The notes: a model not told the origin generated them from the sequence alone. Counted from the first letter of the stretch, positions 27,942-36,551 are shown. The stretch is 64,000 nt of DNA from DAOUKH01 sp964291475 (GCA_964291475.2 OZ220078.1:62001-126000); one strand, 5' to 3'. Numbers and translations: made by a program.

Positions 27942-28319
27942 GTGTGCCGCTCTGCTACCATGAGCGGCGTGGAGGCGATCGAAGCGCTGGCGGGGGCCCT
28001 GGAATCGGTCGAGGGGCGGCGGGACGTCCGCGCCGCCCTGTGCCGCCTGCTGGCCCCGATCAGGGAGTACGACGAGCGCACGCAGTCCGACCTGACGTCC
28101 ACGCTCCGCACGTTCATCGCGCTCGGGGGCAACCTCCAGGCCACTGCCGAGGCCCTCTTCCTCCACCGGAACAGCGTGGGCTACCGGCTGCAGCGCGTCG
28201 AGGCGCTCACCGGCGTCGACCCGCGCGACCGGCAGGCGCGCCTCACGCTGACCGCCGCCTTCGCCATCGCCGACCCCGAGATCATGCAGCCGCGTCCCGG
28301 AGAAGAGGAGCAACGATGA
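27942..28319 (+). CDS. PucR/CdaR-type helix-turn-helix protein
   Basis: 125 aa from GTG 27942, chosen because AAGGAG at 27931-27936 is 5 nt upstream; ATG 27960 is possible. The N-terminal half is helical (VEAIEALAGALESVEGRR); the C-terminal half is the PucR-type HTH: LRTFIALGGNLQATAEALFLHRNSVGYRLQRVEALTG (described by its parts). It lacks the sensory domains that normally precede this HTH. The gene overlaps the molbindin gene by ATGA and lies divergent to modABC, so it probably works with the molbindin as a two-piece molybdate-responsive regulator, an inference by analogy with ModE. Confidence 0.8.
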   Translation: MCRSATMSGVEAIEALAGALESVEGRRDVRAALCRLLAPIREYDERTQSDLTSTLRTFIALGGNLQATAEALFLHRNSVGYRLQRVEALTGVDPRDRQARLTLTAAFAIADPEIMQPRPGEEEQR

Positions 28320-28525
28320 AGAGCAGCGCGCGCAACCGGCTTCCCGGCGTCGTGACCGGCGTCCGCATCGAAGGGCTTCTGGCGCAGATCGACCTCAAGG
28401 TCGGCGACAACCACGTGGTGTCGCTGATCAGCGCGGAGGCCGCCCGCGAGCTCGGCCTGAAGGAGGGCGACCGCGCCGCGGCGGTGGTGAAGGCCACCTC
28501 CGTGATGATCGTCAAGGACGACTAA
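28316..28525 (+). CDS. Molbindin (Mop/TOBE domain) protein
   Basis: 69 aa: KSSARNRLPGVVTGVRIEGL, LAQIDLKVGDNHVVSLIS, AARELGLKEGDRAAAVVKAT and VMIVKD match the single Mop domain that binds molybdate or tungstate as an oligomer. ATG 28316 overlaps the TGA of the HTH gene, giving translational coupling. It could store oxyanion or act as the ligand-sensing half of the split regulator. Confidence 0.93.
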   Translation: MKSSARNRLPGVVTGVRIEGLLAQIDLKVGDNHVVSLISAEAARELGLKEGDRAAAVVKATSVMIVKDD

Positions 28526-28570
28526 CGCGCCCCACCCCGCGTTGCTAGACTACAACCGGAGACCGCACCG

Positions 28571-29371
28571 GTGACGACGAAGAGCATGCCGACCATAGAC
28601 GCCCTGCGCGTACGTCTTGCGCCCGCTTTGGAGCGAGCCGGCGTGCTGCGAGCCTACGTCATCGGATCGGTGGCGACGGGCAAGGCGACGGAAAAGAGCG
28701 ACATCGACCTTCTTGTCGTGGCCGACTCGGACAAGCCGATGCGCCACCGCCACTCGGAGTACGGCGAGGTACGAAAGGCCTGCGAGTGGCCCGCCGATGT
28801 CTTCCCGTACACCCCCGAGGAGGTGCGGGAGGCGGTCGCATCGCGGCGGCGGTTCGTCGTCCAAGCGCTGGCCGAGGGCGTCCAGATCTTTGAGCGCGGC
28901 TCGCAGCCGTACGCCCTCGACCGCATGGTGCGGGAGGCGGTCATCGCCGAGGAACGGGGCGAGTACTGGGCCGGTGAGGGGGTCGAGTGGATCGAGGACG
29001 CCGCCGGCGACCTCGACGCGGCCCGTCTGCTCCTCGGTAACGGGATGTTCGCCCCCGCCTGCTTCAACGCGCAACAGGCCGCGGAGAAGGCACTGAAGGG
29101 GCTGGCCTACCACCGGGGCGACCGGCGTGTGCGCGAGCATTCGCTGGAAGTCCTGTTCGAGATGCTCGTTCACGACTATCCGCAAATCGGGCCGTCGCGG
29201 GGTGACATGGAGCGGATGGACCCGTACTACACCAATACGCGTTACCCAAACGCACCGTCGCCGCGCTCGCGCAGCTCTTTCACGGAAGAGGAGGGGCGCG
29301 CCGCGGTCGCGGGGGCGGAGACGCTGCTGGGCGTGGTACGCGCCATCGTGCTGCCGGGAAGGCAAGAATAG
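28571..29371 (+). CDS. Minimal nucleotidyltransferase fused to a HEPN domain
   Basis: 266 aa, start GTG 28571. N-terminal MNT domain (residues 1-105) with YVIGSVATGKATEKSDIDLLV, the GSx(~10)DxD metal-binding motif of polymerase-beta-type nucleotidyltransferases. C-terminal HEPN domain (about 130-260) with DLDAARLLLGNGMFAPACFNAQQAAEKALKGL and RRVREHS, an Rx4H motif, then YYTNTRYPNAP. HEPN and MNT usually form separate toxin and antitoxin genes in which MNT AMPylates the HEPN RNase; here they are one chain. A defence or housekeeping role cannot be separated. It sits 16 bp before uvrB. Confidence 0.88.
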   Translation: MTTKSMPTIDALRVRLAPALERAGVLRAYVIGSVATGKATEKSDIDLLVVADSDKPMRHRHSEYGEVRKACEWPADVFPYTPEEVREAVASRRRFVVQALAEGVQIFERGSQPYALDRMVREAVIAEERGEYWAGEGVEWIEDAAGDLDAARLLLGNGMFAPACFNAQQAAEKALKGLAYHRGDRRVREHSLEVLFEMLVHDYPQIGPSRGDMERMDPYYTNTRYPNAPSPRSRSSFTEEEGRAAVAGAETLLGVVRAIVLPGRQE

Positions 29372-29387
29372 GGCAACCGGCCGAGTC

Positions 29388-31481
29388 ATGCCGCCGTTCA
29401 AGATTGTCTCCGAGTTCAAGATGACCGGCGACCAGCCACAGGCGGTCGACCTGTTGGTCGAGGGCGTCAATCGCGGCGACCGGTACCAGACGCTGCTCGG
29501 CGTGACCGGCTCGGGCAAGACCTTCACCATGGCCAACGTGGTCGAGCGGGTGCAGCGCCCCACGCTGGTCATCGCCCACAACAAGACGCTCGCGGCGCAG
29601 CTCGCCACCGAGTTCAAGGAGTTTTTCCCTGACAACGCCGTCGAGTACTTCGTCTCCTACTACGACTACTACCAGCCGGAGGCCTACATCCCGCGGTCGG
29701 ACACCTACATCGAGAAGGATGCCGACATCAACGAGGAGATCGACAAGCTGCGCCACGCCGCGACGCGGGCGCTGCTGACCCGCGAGGACGTGCTGATCGT
29801 TGCCTCGGTCTCCTGCATCTACGGCCTGGGTTCGCCGGAGGAGTACGCCAACTTTCGCGTGCGGCTCGAACGCGGCGGCTCGGCGCGTCGCGGCAAGGTG
29901 ATCCGCCAGCTCATCGACATGCAATACGAGCGCAACGACCTCGACCCCACGCGGGGGCGCTTCCGCCTTCGCGGCGACACGCTGGAGATCCAGCCGGCGT
30001 ATGAAGACCTGGCGCTCCGCATCGAGTTCTGGGGCGACGAGGTCGAACGTATCACCGAGCTCGAACCGCTGACCGGCGAAATCCTGGGCGACCGCGACAT
30101 CGTCGAGATCTACCCCGCGAAGCACTTCGTGACGCCGGCCGACAAGCTCGCCGCGGCGATGAGCGATGTCGAAATGGAGCTGGAAGAGCGGCTGGCCGAC
30201 CTGGAACGCCAGGGCAAGGTGCTCGAGGCGGCCCGCCTGGAACAGCGCACCAAGTACGACCTCGAAATGCTGCGAGAGAGCGGCTACTGCTCGGGGATCG
30301 AGAACTACTCCCGGCACCTGGCGCGCCGCGCCGCCGGCAGCCGCCCCTCAACCCTCCTCGACTACTTCCCTGACGACTTCCTCCTCTTCGTCGACGAGTC
30401 GCACATGACGATTCCCCAAGTCCGCGGCATGTACCACGGCGACCAGTCGCGGAAGCGCACCCTCGTCGAGTTCGGCTTCCGCCTGCCGTCGGCGCTCGAC
30501 AACCGGCCCTGGAGCTACGACGAGTTCGACGAGCACATCGCGCAGGCCGTCTTCGTCTCCGCCACGCCGGGCCCCTACGAGTTCGAGGTGAGCCAGCAGG
30601 TCGTCGAACAGGTCATCCGGCCGACGGGCCTCCTCGACCCGACGGTGCAGGTCAAGCCGACACAGGGCCAGATCGACGACCTGATGCGCGAGGTCCAGCT
30701 CCGGGTGGAGCGCAAGGAGCGCGTCCTCATCACCACGCTGACGAAGCGGATGGCGGAGGAGCTTGCCGACTATCTGAAAGAGATGGGGATCAAAACGCAG
30801 TACCTGCACTCGGAGGTCGACACGCTGGAGCGGAGCGAGATTCTGCGTGATCTTCGTTTGGGCGTCTTCGATGTCGTGGTGGGAATCAATTTGCTGCGCG
30901 AGGGTCTCGATTTGCCGGAAGTCAGCCTCGTCGCCATCCTCGACGCGGACAAGGAGGGCTACCTGCGGTCGGGGAGCTCGCTGGTCCAAACGATCGGGCG
31001 GGCGGCGCGGCACGAGGACGGCCACGTGATCATGTACGCCGACATAGTCACCGACTCTATGCGCCTGGCGATTGACGAGACCGAGCGCCGCCGCCGCTTG
31101 CAAGAGGACTTCAACCAACAACACGGCATCACGCCGCAAGGCATCAAGAAGTCGATCAAGGACATCACCGACCGCGTGCGGGCCATCGCCGAGGAGCAGG
31201 CGCCCTACGTGACGACGCGGGAGATGCCCCGCGACCAGGTGGCGCGGCTGATCAAGGACTTGGAGCGGCGCATGAAGGACGCGGCGCGCGACCTGGAGTT
31301 CGAGAAGGCGGCGGCGCTCCGCGACCAGGTCGTCGACCTGCGCAAGGCCATGGTGCTCGACGACGACGCGCGCATCCCCGAGCAAGGGGAGAAGGTCGGC
31401 GTCACCGTCACCTCGGAAGAGCCGGTGGTCTACCGGGTGAACCCGACACAGCGCCGTTCCCGGCGGCGGCCGCAGCGATGA
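29388..31481 (+). CDS. uvrB: Excinuclease ABC subunit B
   Basis: 697 aa from ATG 29388 (MPPFKIVSEFKMTGDQPQA). Damage-verifying helicase-fold subunit of nucleotide excision repair, loaded by UvrA and recruiting UvrC. Walker A GVTGSGKT, beta-hairpin region YYDYYQPEAYIP, DESH Walker B, motif VI QTIGRAARHEDGHVIMYAD and the C-terminal UVR motif around LEFEKAAALRDQVVDLRKA. All key features intact, length slightly above the usual 660-680. Its stop overlaps the next ATG. Confidence 0.98.
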   Translation: MPPFKIVSEFKMTGDQPQAVDLLVEGVNRGDRYQTLLGVTGSGKTFTMANVVERVQRPTLVIAHNKTLAAQLATEFKEFFPDNAVEYFVSYYDYYQPEAYIPRSDTYIEKDADINEEIDKLRHAATRALLTREDVLIVASVSCIYGLGSPEEYANFRVRLERGGSARRGKVIRQLIDMQYERNDLDPTRGRFRLRGDTLEIQPAYEDLALRIEFWGDEVERITELEPLTGEILGDRDIVEIYPAKHFVTPADKLAAAMSDVEMELEERLADLERQGKVLEAARLEQRTKYDLEMLRESGYCSGIENYSRHLARRAAGSRPSTLLDYFPDDFLLFVDESHMTIPQVRGMYHGDQSRKRTLVEFGFRLPSALDNRPWSYDEFDEHIAQAVFVSATPGPYEFEVSQQVVEQVIRPTGLLDPTVQVKPTQGQIDDLMREVQLRVERKERVLITTLTKRMAEELADYLKEMGIKTQYLHSEVDTLERSEILRDLRLGVFDVVVGINLLREGLDLPEVSLVAILDADKEGYLRSGSSLVQTIGRAARHEDGHVIMYADIVTDSMRLAIDETERRRRLQEDFNQQHGITPQGIKKSIKDITDRVRAIAEEQAPYVTTREMPRDQVARLIKDLERRMKDAARDLEFEKAAALRDQVVDLRKAMVLDDDARIPEQGEKVGVTVTSEEPVVYRVNPTQRRSRRRPQR

Positions 31482-31843
31482 GCCGGCCTCGCGGCTCATT
31501 GGGGGCGCGGTTCGTCTGGGGTCCCGTCCTTCGAGGCGCGGTCGGCCTCGGACTCGCGATCACCGGCGTCTTCCTCACGGCCTTCGCCGGCCTGACCGCT
31601 GCGGTCGCCCTCTTCCGACGCATCCCGCTCGTCGGCCCCATCGCCGTTCTCGCCGCCGTGCCGGTCTACCTGGCACTGTTCTTGGCGTACGGCATCGTGT
31701 TCGTCGGCCTCGCCGCGGTCAGCCTGATCGCCGTCCGTCAGGGACTGCTGGCGTCCCGGCCCGTCTTCATGCGCCCGCCGGGGCCCGGATCTCGCGCCCG
31801 CCGGCACGTGGACGTGCAAGTCAGCGACGTCGACGCGCCGTAG
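31478..31843 (+). CDS. Small membrane protein, unknown function
   Basis: 121 aa; ATG overlaps the uvrB stop (ATGA). Two to three hydrophobic segments (AVGLGLAITGVFLTAFAGL, GPIAVLAAVPVYLALFLAY and IVFVGLAAVSLIAVRQ), short basic N-terminus and an Arg-rich soluble tail. No recognised domain. Co-translation with uvrB need not mean shared function. Confidence 0.65.
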   Translation: MSRPRGSLGARFVWGPVLRGAVGLGLAITGVFLTAFAGLTAAVALFRRIPLVGPIAVLAAVPVYLALFLAYGIVFVGLAAVSLIAVRQGLLASRPVFMRPPGPGSRARRHVDVQVSDVDAP

Positions 31844-31960
31844 CCGGGCGAAACTCGCGACGCCGCCCCCTACCGCAAACGGCCCCGAGGTGGCATACTC
31901 TGGGCCACGTCAGGGATCGAGAGAGGCGGTCTCGGTACCTGCGGCAGAGGCTATGCGCGC

Positions 31961-32983
31961 ATGACCGCCTTCTCTTCCGTCCCCGCCACACAACTGGCCT
32001 TTCCCCTCGGCGGACTCCCGGACCGGCCGCGCCCGATGCGCGCCGCCGTTGCCGCCGAACCCTTCGACTCGCCGCGCTACGTCTTCGAGGCGAAGTGGGG
32101 CTGCGTCCGCGTCATGGCTTCGATTGTGCGCGGGCGGGCGGTCTTCCGCACCATCAGCGGCCGCGACATCACCGGCGCCATGCCCGACCTGGCGCGCCGC
32201 GTGACGAAAGCCATCGGCATGGACGGCGTCGTGCTCGACGGTGAGATCGTCTTCCGCGACTCGGCGGGGCGCTCCGACCCCGCGCGAGCGATGCGGCTGA
32301 TCACCGGCGGCGAGGACGAGCCCGGCCTCGACCCGCCCGTCTTCCACGTCGGCGACGTCCTCTACAACGGCTACCGGCCGGTCACCGGGCTTCCTCTGGT
32401 GGACCGGAAGCGCATCCTGGAAGAGATCGTCGCGCCGGACGACGCCGTCCAGACCGCGTACTACCACGACGAGGAAGGAACGGTCTTCTTCGAGGCGGCG
32501 CGCGCCCTGGGCGTCGAGGGCATGCTCGCCAAGGTGAAGACGAGCCGCTACCGCATGGGCGCCGTGAGCAAGGACTGGCTCGACATCAGCGACCGCCGCA
32601 CCGCGGACGTGGTGATTGGGGGCTTCACCATGGGCGGCGCGGATGCCAGGGAGCCCTTCCAGACGCTGCTCGTCGGCGCCTACGACGGCGGCGCGCTGCA
32701 CTACCTCGGCGGCGTGTCGGGCGGCTTCTCAGCGGAAGACCGCGAGGCGCTCCAGCGCACGCTCTCCGGCGTCGCCTCCGACCAGCCCTATTTCGCTAAT
32801 CCTCCGCAGGTCCACGAGCTGCTCTACTGGTGCGAGCCGTCGGTCGTGGCGCACATCGAGTACGGCGAGGCGGGGGCGGACGGTCGGCTCCACTTCGGGC
32901 GCTTCATCTGCCTGCGGCAGGACATGACGCCCGCCGACAGCATCGCGCCGGTGCGCGTCCGCGGCGCCAAACGGCGCGGCTAG
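31961..32983 (+). CDS. LigD-type ATP-dependent DNA ligase-like protein with altered motifs
   Basis: 340 aa with the layout of a LigD ligase domain: adenylation domain (about 20-220) then OB-fold (about 225-335: LLVGAYDGGALHYLGGVSGG, RLHFGRFICLRQDMTP). Motif I reads EAKWGCVRV instead of EPKWDGYR: the nucleophile Lys is kept but the following Asp and Gly are changed. Motif III LDGEIVFR and motif IV EGMLAKVKTSRYR are intact; motif V reads DWLDISD where two Lys are expected (WLKxK). It may be inactive, regulatory or use another substrate. No Ku, polymerase or nuclease partner is adjacent. Stop overlaps the convergent isochorismatase-fold gene by 4 bp. Confidence 0.8.
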   Translation: MTAFSSVPATQLAFPLGGLPDRPRPMRAAVAAEPFDSPRYVFEAKWGCVRVMASIVRGRAVFRTISGRDITGAMPDLARRVTKAIGMDGVVLDGEIVFRDSAGRSDPARAMRLITGGEDEPGLDPPVFHVGDVLYNGYRPVTGLPLVDRKRILEEIVAPDDAVQTAYYHDEEGTVFFEAARALGVEGMLAKVKTSRYRMGAVSKDWLDISDRRTADVVIGGFTMGGADAREPFQTLLVGAYDGGALHYLGGVSGGFSAEDREALQRTLSGVASDQPYFANPPQVHELLYWCEPSVVAHIEYGEAGADGRLHFGRFICLRQDMTPADSIAPVRVRGAKRRG

Positions 32984-33615
32984 ACGCCCCACGCGGCGGC
33001 GATCGACTCCGAACCCGTCACCACGGCGAGGGCCCGTATGGTGTGCTGGAGGACGGCGTCGCCGTAGTCCTCGGGCACGCCGGCCACGCAGTCGACGGGG
33101 ACGATGCACTTGAAGTTGCGGTTCACCGCCTCGATGGCGGCCCCCACGATGGCCACGTTGACCGACACGCCGATGGGGATGACGGTCTCGATCCCCATGT
33201 TGCGGAGCAGGCTGTCCAGCCCGGAGTCGTGGAACGAGGTCATCGCGCCGTGGGAGATTTCGTAGTAGAAGTCGCCGGGCTGCGGCGCGAGCTCGGGGAT
33301 GATCTGAGTGGCCTGGGCGCCGTGGGTGAGGTCGGGCCCGCCGCCGCGCTCGAGCGCCTTCCCCAGCGGCGTGTTGTGCATCGCCCCGGCGTTGCCCGGC
33401 CAGCGGGCCATGCGCCGGTAGAAGACCTTCGCCCCCGCCCGCCGCGCGGCGTCGTTGAGCTTCGCCATCTTGGGGATGATGCCTTTGCGCAGTGCGACGT
33501 CGCGCAGCTCCGGGATGGCCACCGGCCCGCTTGGCGCGAGGTGGTACTCGTCGGAGTCGCAGACGAGGATCGCGGTGGTCTTGGGGTCGGTGTAGCTCTT
33601 GAGGTCGATCGGCAC
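32980..33615 (-). CDS. Isochorismatase-fold hydrolase-like protein lacking the catalytic cysteine
   Basis: 211 aa, start GTG 33615 with AAGGAGG at 33622-33628, 6 nt upstream. The fold is recognisable from TAILVCDSDEYHLAPSGP (catalytic Asp position), DFYYEISHGAMTSFHDSGLDSLLRNMGIE and IPIGVSVNVAIVGAAIEA. In active family members the last motif has Cys after NV (VNVCV); here it is Ala, and the Lys of the triad also appears to be replaced by His. Thus it is unlikely to use the usual cysteine chemistry. Function unknown; neighbours give no hint. Confidence 0.8.
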   Translation of the reverse strand: MPIDLKSYTDPKTTAILVCDSDEYHLAPSGPVAIPELRDVALRKGIIPKMAKLNDAARRAGAKVFYRRMARWPGNAGAMHNTPLGKALERGGGPDLTHGAQATQIIPELAPQPGDFYYEISHGAMTSFHDSGLDSLLRNMGIETVIPIGVSVNVAIVGAAIEAVNRNFKCIVPVDCVAGVPEDYGDAVLQHTIRALAVVTGSESIAAAWGV

Positions 33616-33724
33616 GGGCGGCCTCCTTGCCCATTGGGGGCGGACGGAGCCTAGCGCCGACTCCGGCGGGCGGTCAACCGGGGGGCGGGTGCCCGCCCTC
33701 AGTCCCTCCCAGTGGGAGGGAGGC

Positions 33725-34495
33725 CTAAGCGGCGCACTGGTCGTCGAGGTCGAGGTTGGAGAAGCGGACCTCGTCGCCGATTTCGATGCCGAAAGCGGCG
33801 ACCTCCCCCGCGTTGATCTCGAAGATGTAGCGGACGGGCACCGATGGGGAGTAGATGGGCAAGTTGGTGGTCTGCTCGGGGTCGTCGGGGGGCGGGACGT
33901 CCTGGGTGAGGTCGGCGACACGGCAGTCGGACCCGATCCAGACGAAGTCGAGGGAGATGAGCATGCCCCGCATCCAGAAGCTGGCGACGACGTCGCGGGA
34001 CATGGGGAAGAGCATGCCCGTTTGCGCGGCCAGCTCTGGGCGGCCCGACAGACCCTGGGCCTGCTCGGCGCCGGTGCGCGCGACCTCGGTGATGAAAGGG
34101 ACGCCGTCGATAATGAGCAGCGGTTCGGACGGCGTCGGGGTCGGCTCCGGCGTTGGCGTGGGGGATGGCGGCGCCGTGGTGGGGGTCGGCACGGCGGTCG
34201 CGGTGGCGGTCGGGGCAGGCGTGGGCGGCAGCGGTGTCGGCGAGGGAGTCGAGGTCGGCTCAGCCGTTGGCGTGGGAGAGGGTGGTACGGGAGTCGCCGT
34301 CGGCACGGTGGTCGAAGTCGGAACGGGGGTGGCGGTGGGTGTGGGAGGCGGCGTCGTCGCGGTTGGCGCCACGACCGTCGGGGTGGCTGAGGGGACGGGG
34401 GAGGGCGTCGCCGTGGGGTCGGCCCCCGCGCAAGCCGCCGCGGTCAATGCCGTGGCTAGGGCGAGGGTCAGGATAGCGAGTGGGGCGATCTTCAA
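33725..34495 (-). CDS. Thr/Pro-linker lipoprotein with DUF192 domain
   Basis: 256 aa from TTG 34495, which directly opens a signal peptide (MKIAPLAILTLALATALTAA then the lipobox Cys). An in-frame ATG at 34543 lies inside a dispersed repeat and is less likely. Residues about 25-120 are an almost pure TPTPxPT spacer. The C-terminal DUF192 domain shows VARTGAEQAQGLSGRPELA, GMLFPMSRDVVASFWMRGM and LDFVWIGSDCRV. DUF192 proteins are small exported domains of unknown role. The linker is the same type as in the 3.8-5.4 kb lipoproteins. Confidence 0.86.
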   Translation of the reverse strand: MKIAPLAILTLALATALTAAACAGADPTATPSPVPSATPTVVAPTATTPPPTPTATPVPTSTTVPTATPVPPSPTPTAEPTSTPSPTPLPPTPAPTATATAVPTPTTAPPSPTPTPEPTPTPSEPLLIIDGVPFITEVARTGAEQAQGLSGRPELAAQTGMLFPMSRDVVASFWMRGMLISLDFVWIGSDCRVADLTQDVPPPDDPEQTTNLPIYSPSVPVRYIFEINAGEVAAFGIEIGDEVRFSNLDLDDQCAA

Positions 34496-34530
34496 GGGGT
34501 GGTGACCGCGGGGCCCGTTGGCGGTTGTCA

Positions 34531-34646
34531 GGGGGCCCCTCATCTCAATCTTCTTCCGTGGGGAGAAGAGGTCGGAGGGGACGGGCGCTTGCGCGCCTGA
34601 CGGCGCGCGCCCTCTCTCAGTCTCCTCCGCAGGGGGAGAGGCTTGG
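34531..34646 (-). repeat. Dispersed intergenic repeat, partial copy
   Basis: Same repeat as the array at 46839-47715 in reverse orientation: GGGGCCCCTCATCTCAATC, the CTTCCGTGGGGAGAAG hairpin, a GGCGCGCGCC palindrome and CTCCGCAGGGGGAG. Lies between the DUF192 gene and thiY-like gene and may include the terminator of the thiamine operon's 3' side neighbour; central segment is missing. Confidence 0.78.
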
Positions 34647-34658
34647 ATGATGGCGCCA

Positions 34659-35669
34659 TTAAGGGACGAACTCGTTGGTCAGAAGCTTGTCGAAGTCGAT
34701 CTCGGCGTCGAGGAGGTCATTGTCGCGCATGAAGGTGACGAAGCCGCTCCAGCGCGACTCGTCCATATAGCCGAAGCGGTCCCAATTGCGCCAGACCCCG
34801 ACGAGGAGGCGGACGCCCCGGTCGATAAGCTCGCGCTCCATTTCCGGGTTGGCCTTGGCCACTGCGTCGATGGCCGCGTCGGGGTTCTCGATAGTGTACT
34901 CGTGCCCGCGCACGACGGCGCGGAGGAAGCGCTCGATCAGGTCGCCCTTCTCCCGCACCCCGTTCTCGCTGGCGATGAAGACGAGCTCGTCGTAGGCGGG
35001 GACGCCGTAGTTCTCGATGTGGAGGACGTTGACGGGGTAGCCGAGCATCTCGCCCTGGACGGCCTCGACGTTCCAGTAGGTGCCGATGGTGGCGTCGACC
35101 TTCCCGGCGTAGAGCGACGGCCCCAGGTCGAAGCCGACGTTGATGAGCTCGACGGCGTCGAGACCGCCCTCGACGCCGGCGCGGCGGAGGATGGTCTCGA
35201 GGTAGACCTCGTTGCTGGGGATGCCGGGGTAGCCGATGCGCTTGCCGGCGAGCTGGGCGGGGTCGATGATGCCCGAGCTCTCAAGGGTCTGAATGGAGTT
35301 GAGCGGGACATTGACGATAGCGCCGACCGCGGTGATGGGGATGCCCTCAGCCTTGGCCAGGATGACGTCGGGCTGGTAGCTGATGGCGAGGTCGACGGTG
35401 TCCCTGGCGACGAACTTGGGCGGGTCCTCGGGATTGCCGCCGAACTTGAGCTCGACGTCCAGACCTTCGTCCTTGAAGAAGCCCTGGGCCTGAGCGGCGT
35501 AGAGACCCGCGTGGTCGGCGTTGGGGAACCAGTCGAGGGAGACCACGAACCGGTCGGGGTCGTCCTTGCCGCAGGCGATGACGAGAAGCGCCACGGCGGC
35601 AAGAGCGCACGCCGCGGCGAGCAACTGGCCCTTACCGGGAATCCGCCGGCGAAGGTTGGTGTAGCGCAT
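34659..35669 (-). CDS. thiY: ABC transporter substrate-binding lipoprotein, NMT1/THI5-like (thiamine-precursor type)
   Basis: 336 aa. Lipoprotein signal ending in LLVIAC (Cys 33). The NMT1 domain follows: VVSLDWFPNADHAGLYAAQA, GFFKDEGLDVELKFGG, YQPDVILAKAEGIPITAVGA and IGTYWNVEAVQGEMLGY. ThiY-type proteins bind formylaminopyrimidine or HMP. Operon position after thiD and a matching permease and ATPase, under a TPP riboswitch, makes pyrimidine-precursor uptake the best inference. Last gene of the riboswitch-controlled operon. Identification of the ligand is not possible from sequence. Confidence 0.88.
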   Translation of the reverse strand: MRYTNLRRRIPGKGQLLAAACALAAVALLVIACGKDDPDRFVVSLDWFPNADHAGLYAAQAQGFFKDEGLDVELKFGGNPEDPPKFVARDTVDLAISYQPDVILAKAEGIPITAVGAIVNVPLNSIQTLESSGIIDPAQLAGKRIGYPGIPSNEVYLETILRRAGVEGGLDAVELINVGFDLGPSLYAGKVDATIGTYWNVEAVQGEMLGYPVNVLHIENYGVPAYDELVFIASENGVREKGDLIERFLRAVVRGHEYTIENPDAAIDAVAKANPEMERELIDRGVRLLVGVWRNWDRFGYMDESRWSGFVTFMRDNDLLDAEIDFDKLLTNEFVP

Positions 35670-35684
35670 GGTTCCTCCTGCGGA

Positions 35685-36551
35685 CTAGTGGTCTGGCGAT
35701 GCGATTTGCTCGGCGCGGTGGGCCCACGGCGTGGCCCAGCGCTCGACGCGAGAGACGGCATAGAAGAGCACGATCCCCATCAGGCACAGAACGGCGATAG
35801 AGGCGAAGACACGGGCGGTGAGGAACTGCGCCGACGACCGGGTGATGAGGTAGCCCAGCCCCTCGGCTGCGCCGACCCACTCGCCGAGCACCGCCCCGAT
35901 GACGGCGACGGCGGCGGCCATCTTTGCGCCGGTGAAGAAGAGGGGCAGCGCCGAAGGCAGCCGGACGAGGCGGAAGACCTGCCACCGCGATGCCCCCATG
36001 GTGTGCAGCAGGGTGAGCATCTCCGGGTCGACGCGGCGGAGGCCGTCGATGGTGTTGATGGCAATGGGGAAGAAGGTGATGAGCACGATCACGACGACCT
36101 TGGGGAAGAGCCCGAATCCGAACCAGACGACGAGCACCGGCGCGATGGCGATGATGGGGATCGCCTGCGACGCGATCACGTAAGGGAAGAAGGCGCGGTC
36201 GAAGATCGGGGAGTAGACGATGGCGAGGGCGATGCCGAAGCCGATGACGATGGCGGCGGCAAAGCCGATGAGGGCCTCCTGCGTGGTGACCCAGGCGTGT
36301 CCGCTGATGAGGCCGAAGTCGTTGCGCAGGGCCTCGACGATCTCCGTCGGCGCGGGCAGGAGCCAGTCCTGCACCGAGGTGAGGAAGGCGACGGCCTGCC
36401 AGATGACGAGCACGAGCAGTGCGAACAGGATGGCGGCGGCGTAGCGGTTGGCCGCCGCCCCCGCGGCGCGCAGCGGGCCTGTCTCGGCAACGGAGCCGGT
36501 CCGCGCGCCGATGGCGGGCGCCCGCGTCGAGAGGCGTCGCTGGAAGATCAT
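35685..36551 (-). CDS. thiX: ABC transporter permease (ThiX-like)
   Basis: 288 aa, six predicted transmembrane helices, the binding-protein-dependent permease fold of the SsuC/ThiX group. EAA-loop region LRRVDPEMLTLLHTMGASRWQVFRLVRLPSALP and GAVLGEWVGAAEGLGYLI near the C-terminus are typical. ATG 36551 overlaps the ATPase stop by 4 bp; the binding protein follows 15 bp downstream. Confidence 0.9.
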   Translation of the reverse strand: MIFQRRLSTRAPAIGARTGSVAETGPLRAAGAAANRYAAAILFALLVLVIWQAVAFLTSVQDWLLPAPTEIVEALRNDFGLISGHAWVTTQEALIGFAAAIVIGFGIALAIVYSPIFDRAFFPYVIASQAIPIIAIAPVLVVWFGFGLFPKVVVIVLITFFPIAINTIDGLRRVDPEMLTLLHTMGASRWQVFRLVRLPSALPLFFTGAKMAAAVAVIGAVLGEWVGAAEGLGYLITRSSAQFLTARVFASIAVLCLMGIVLFYAVSRVERWATPWAHRAEQIASPDH

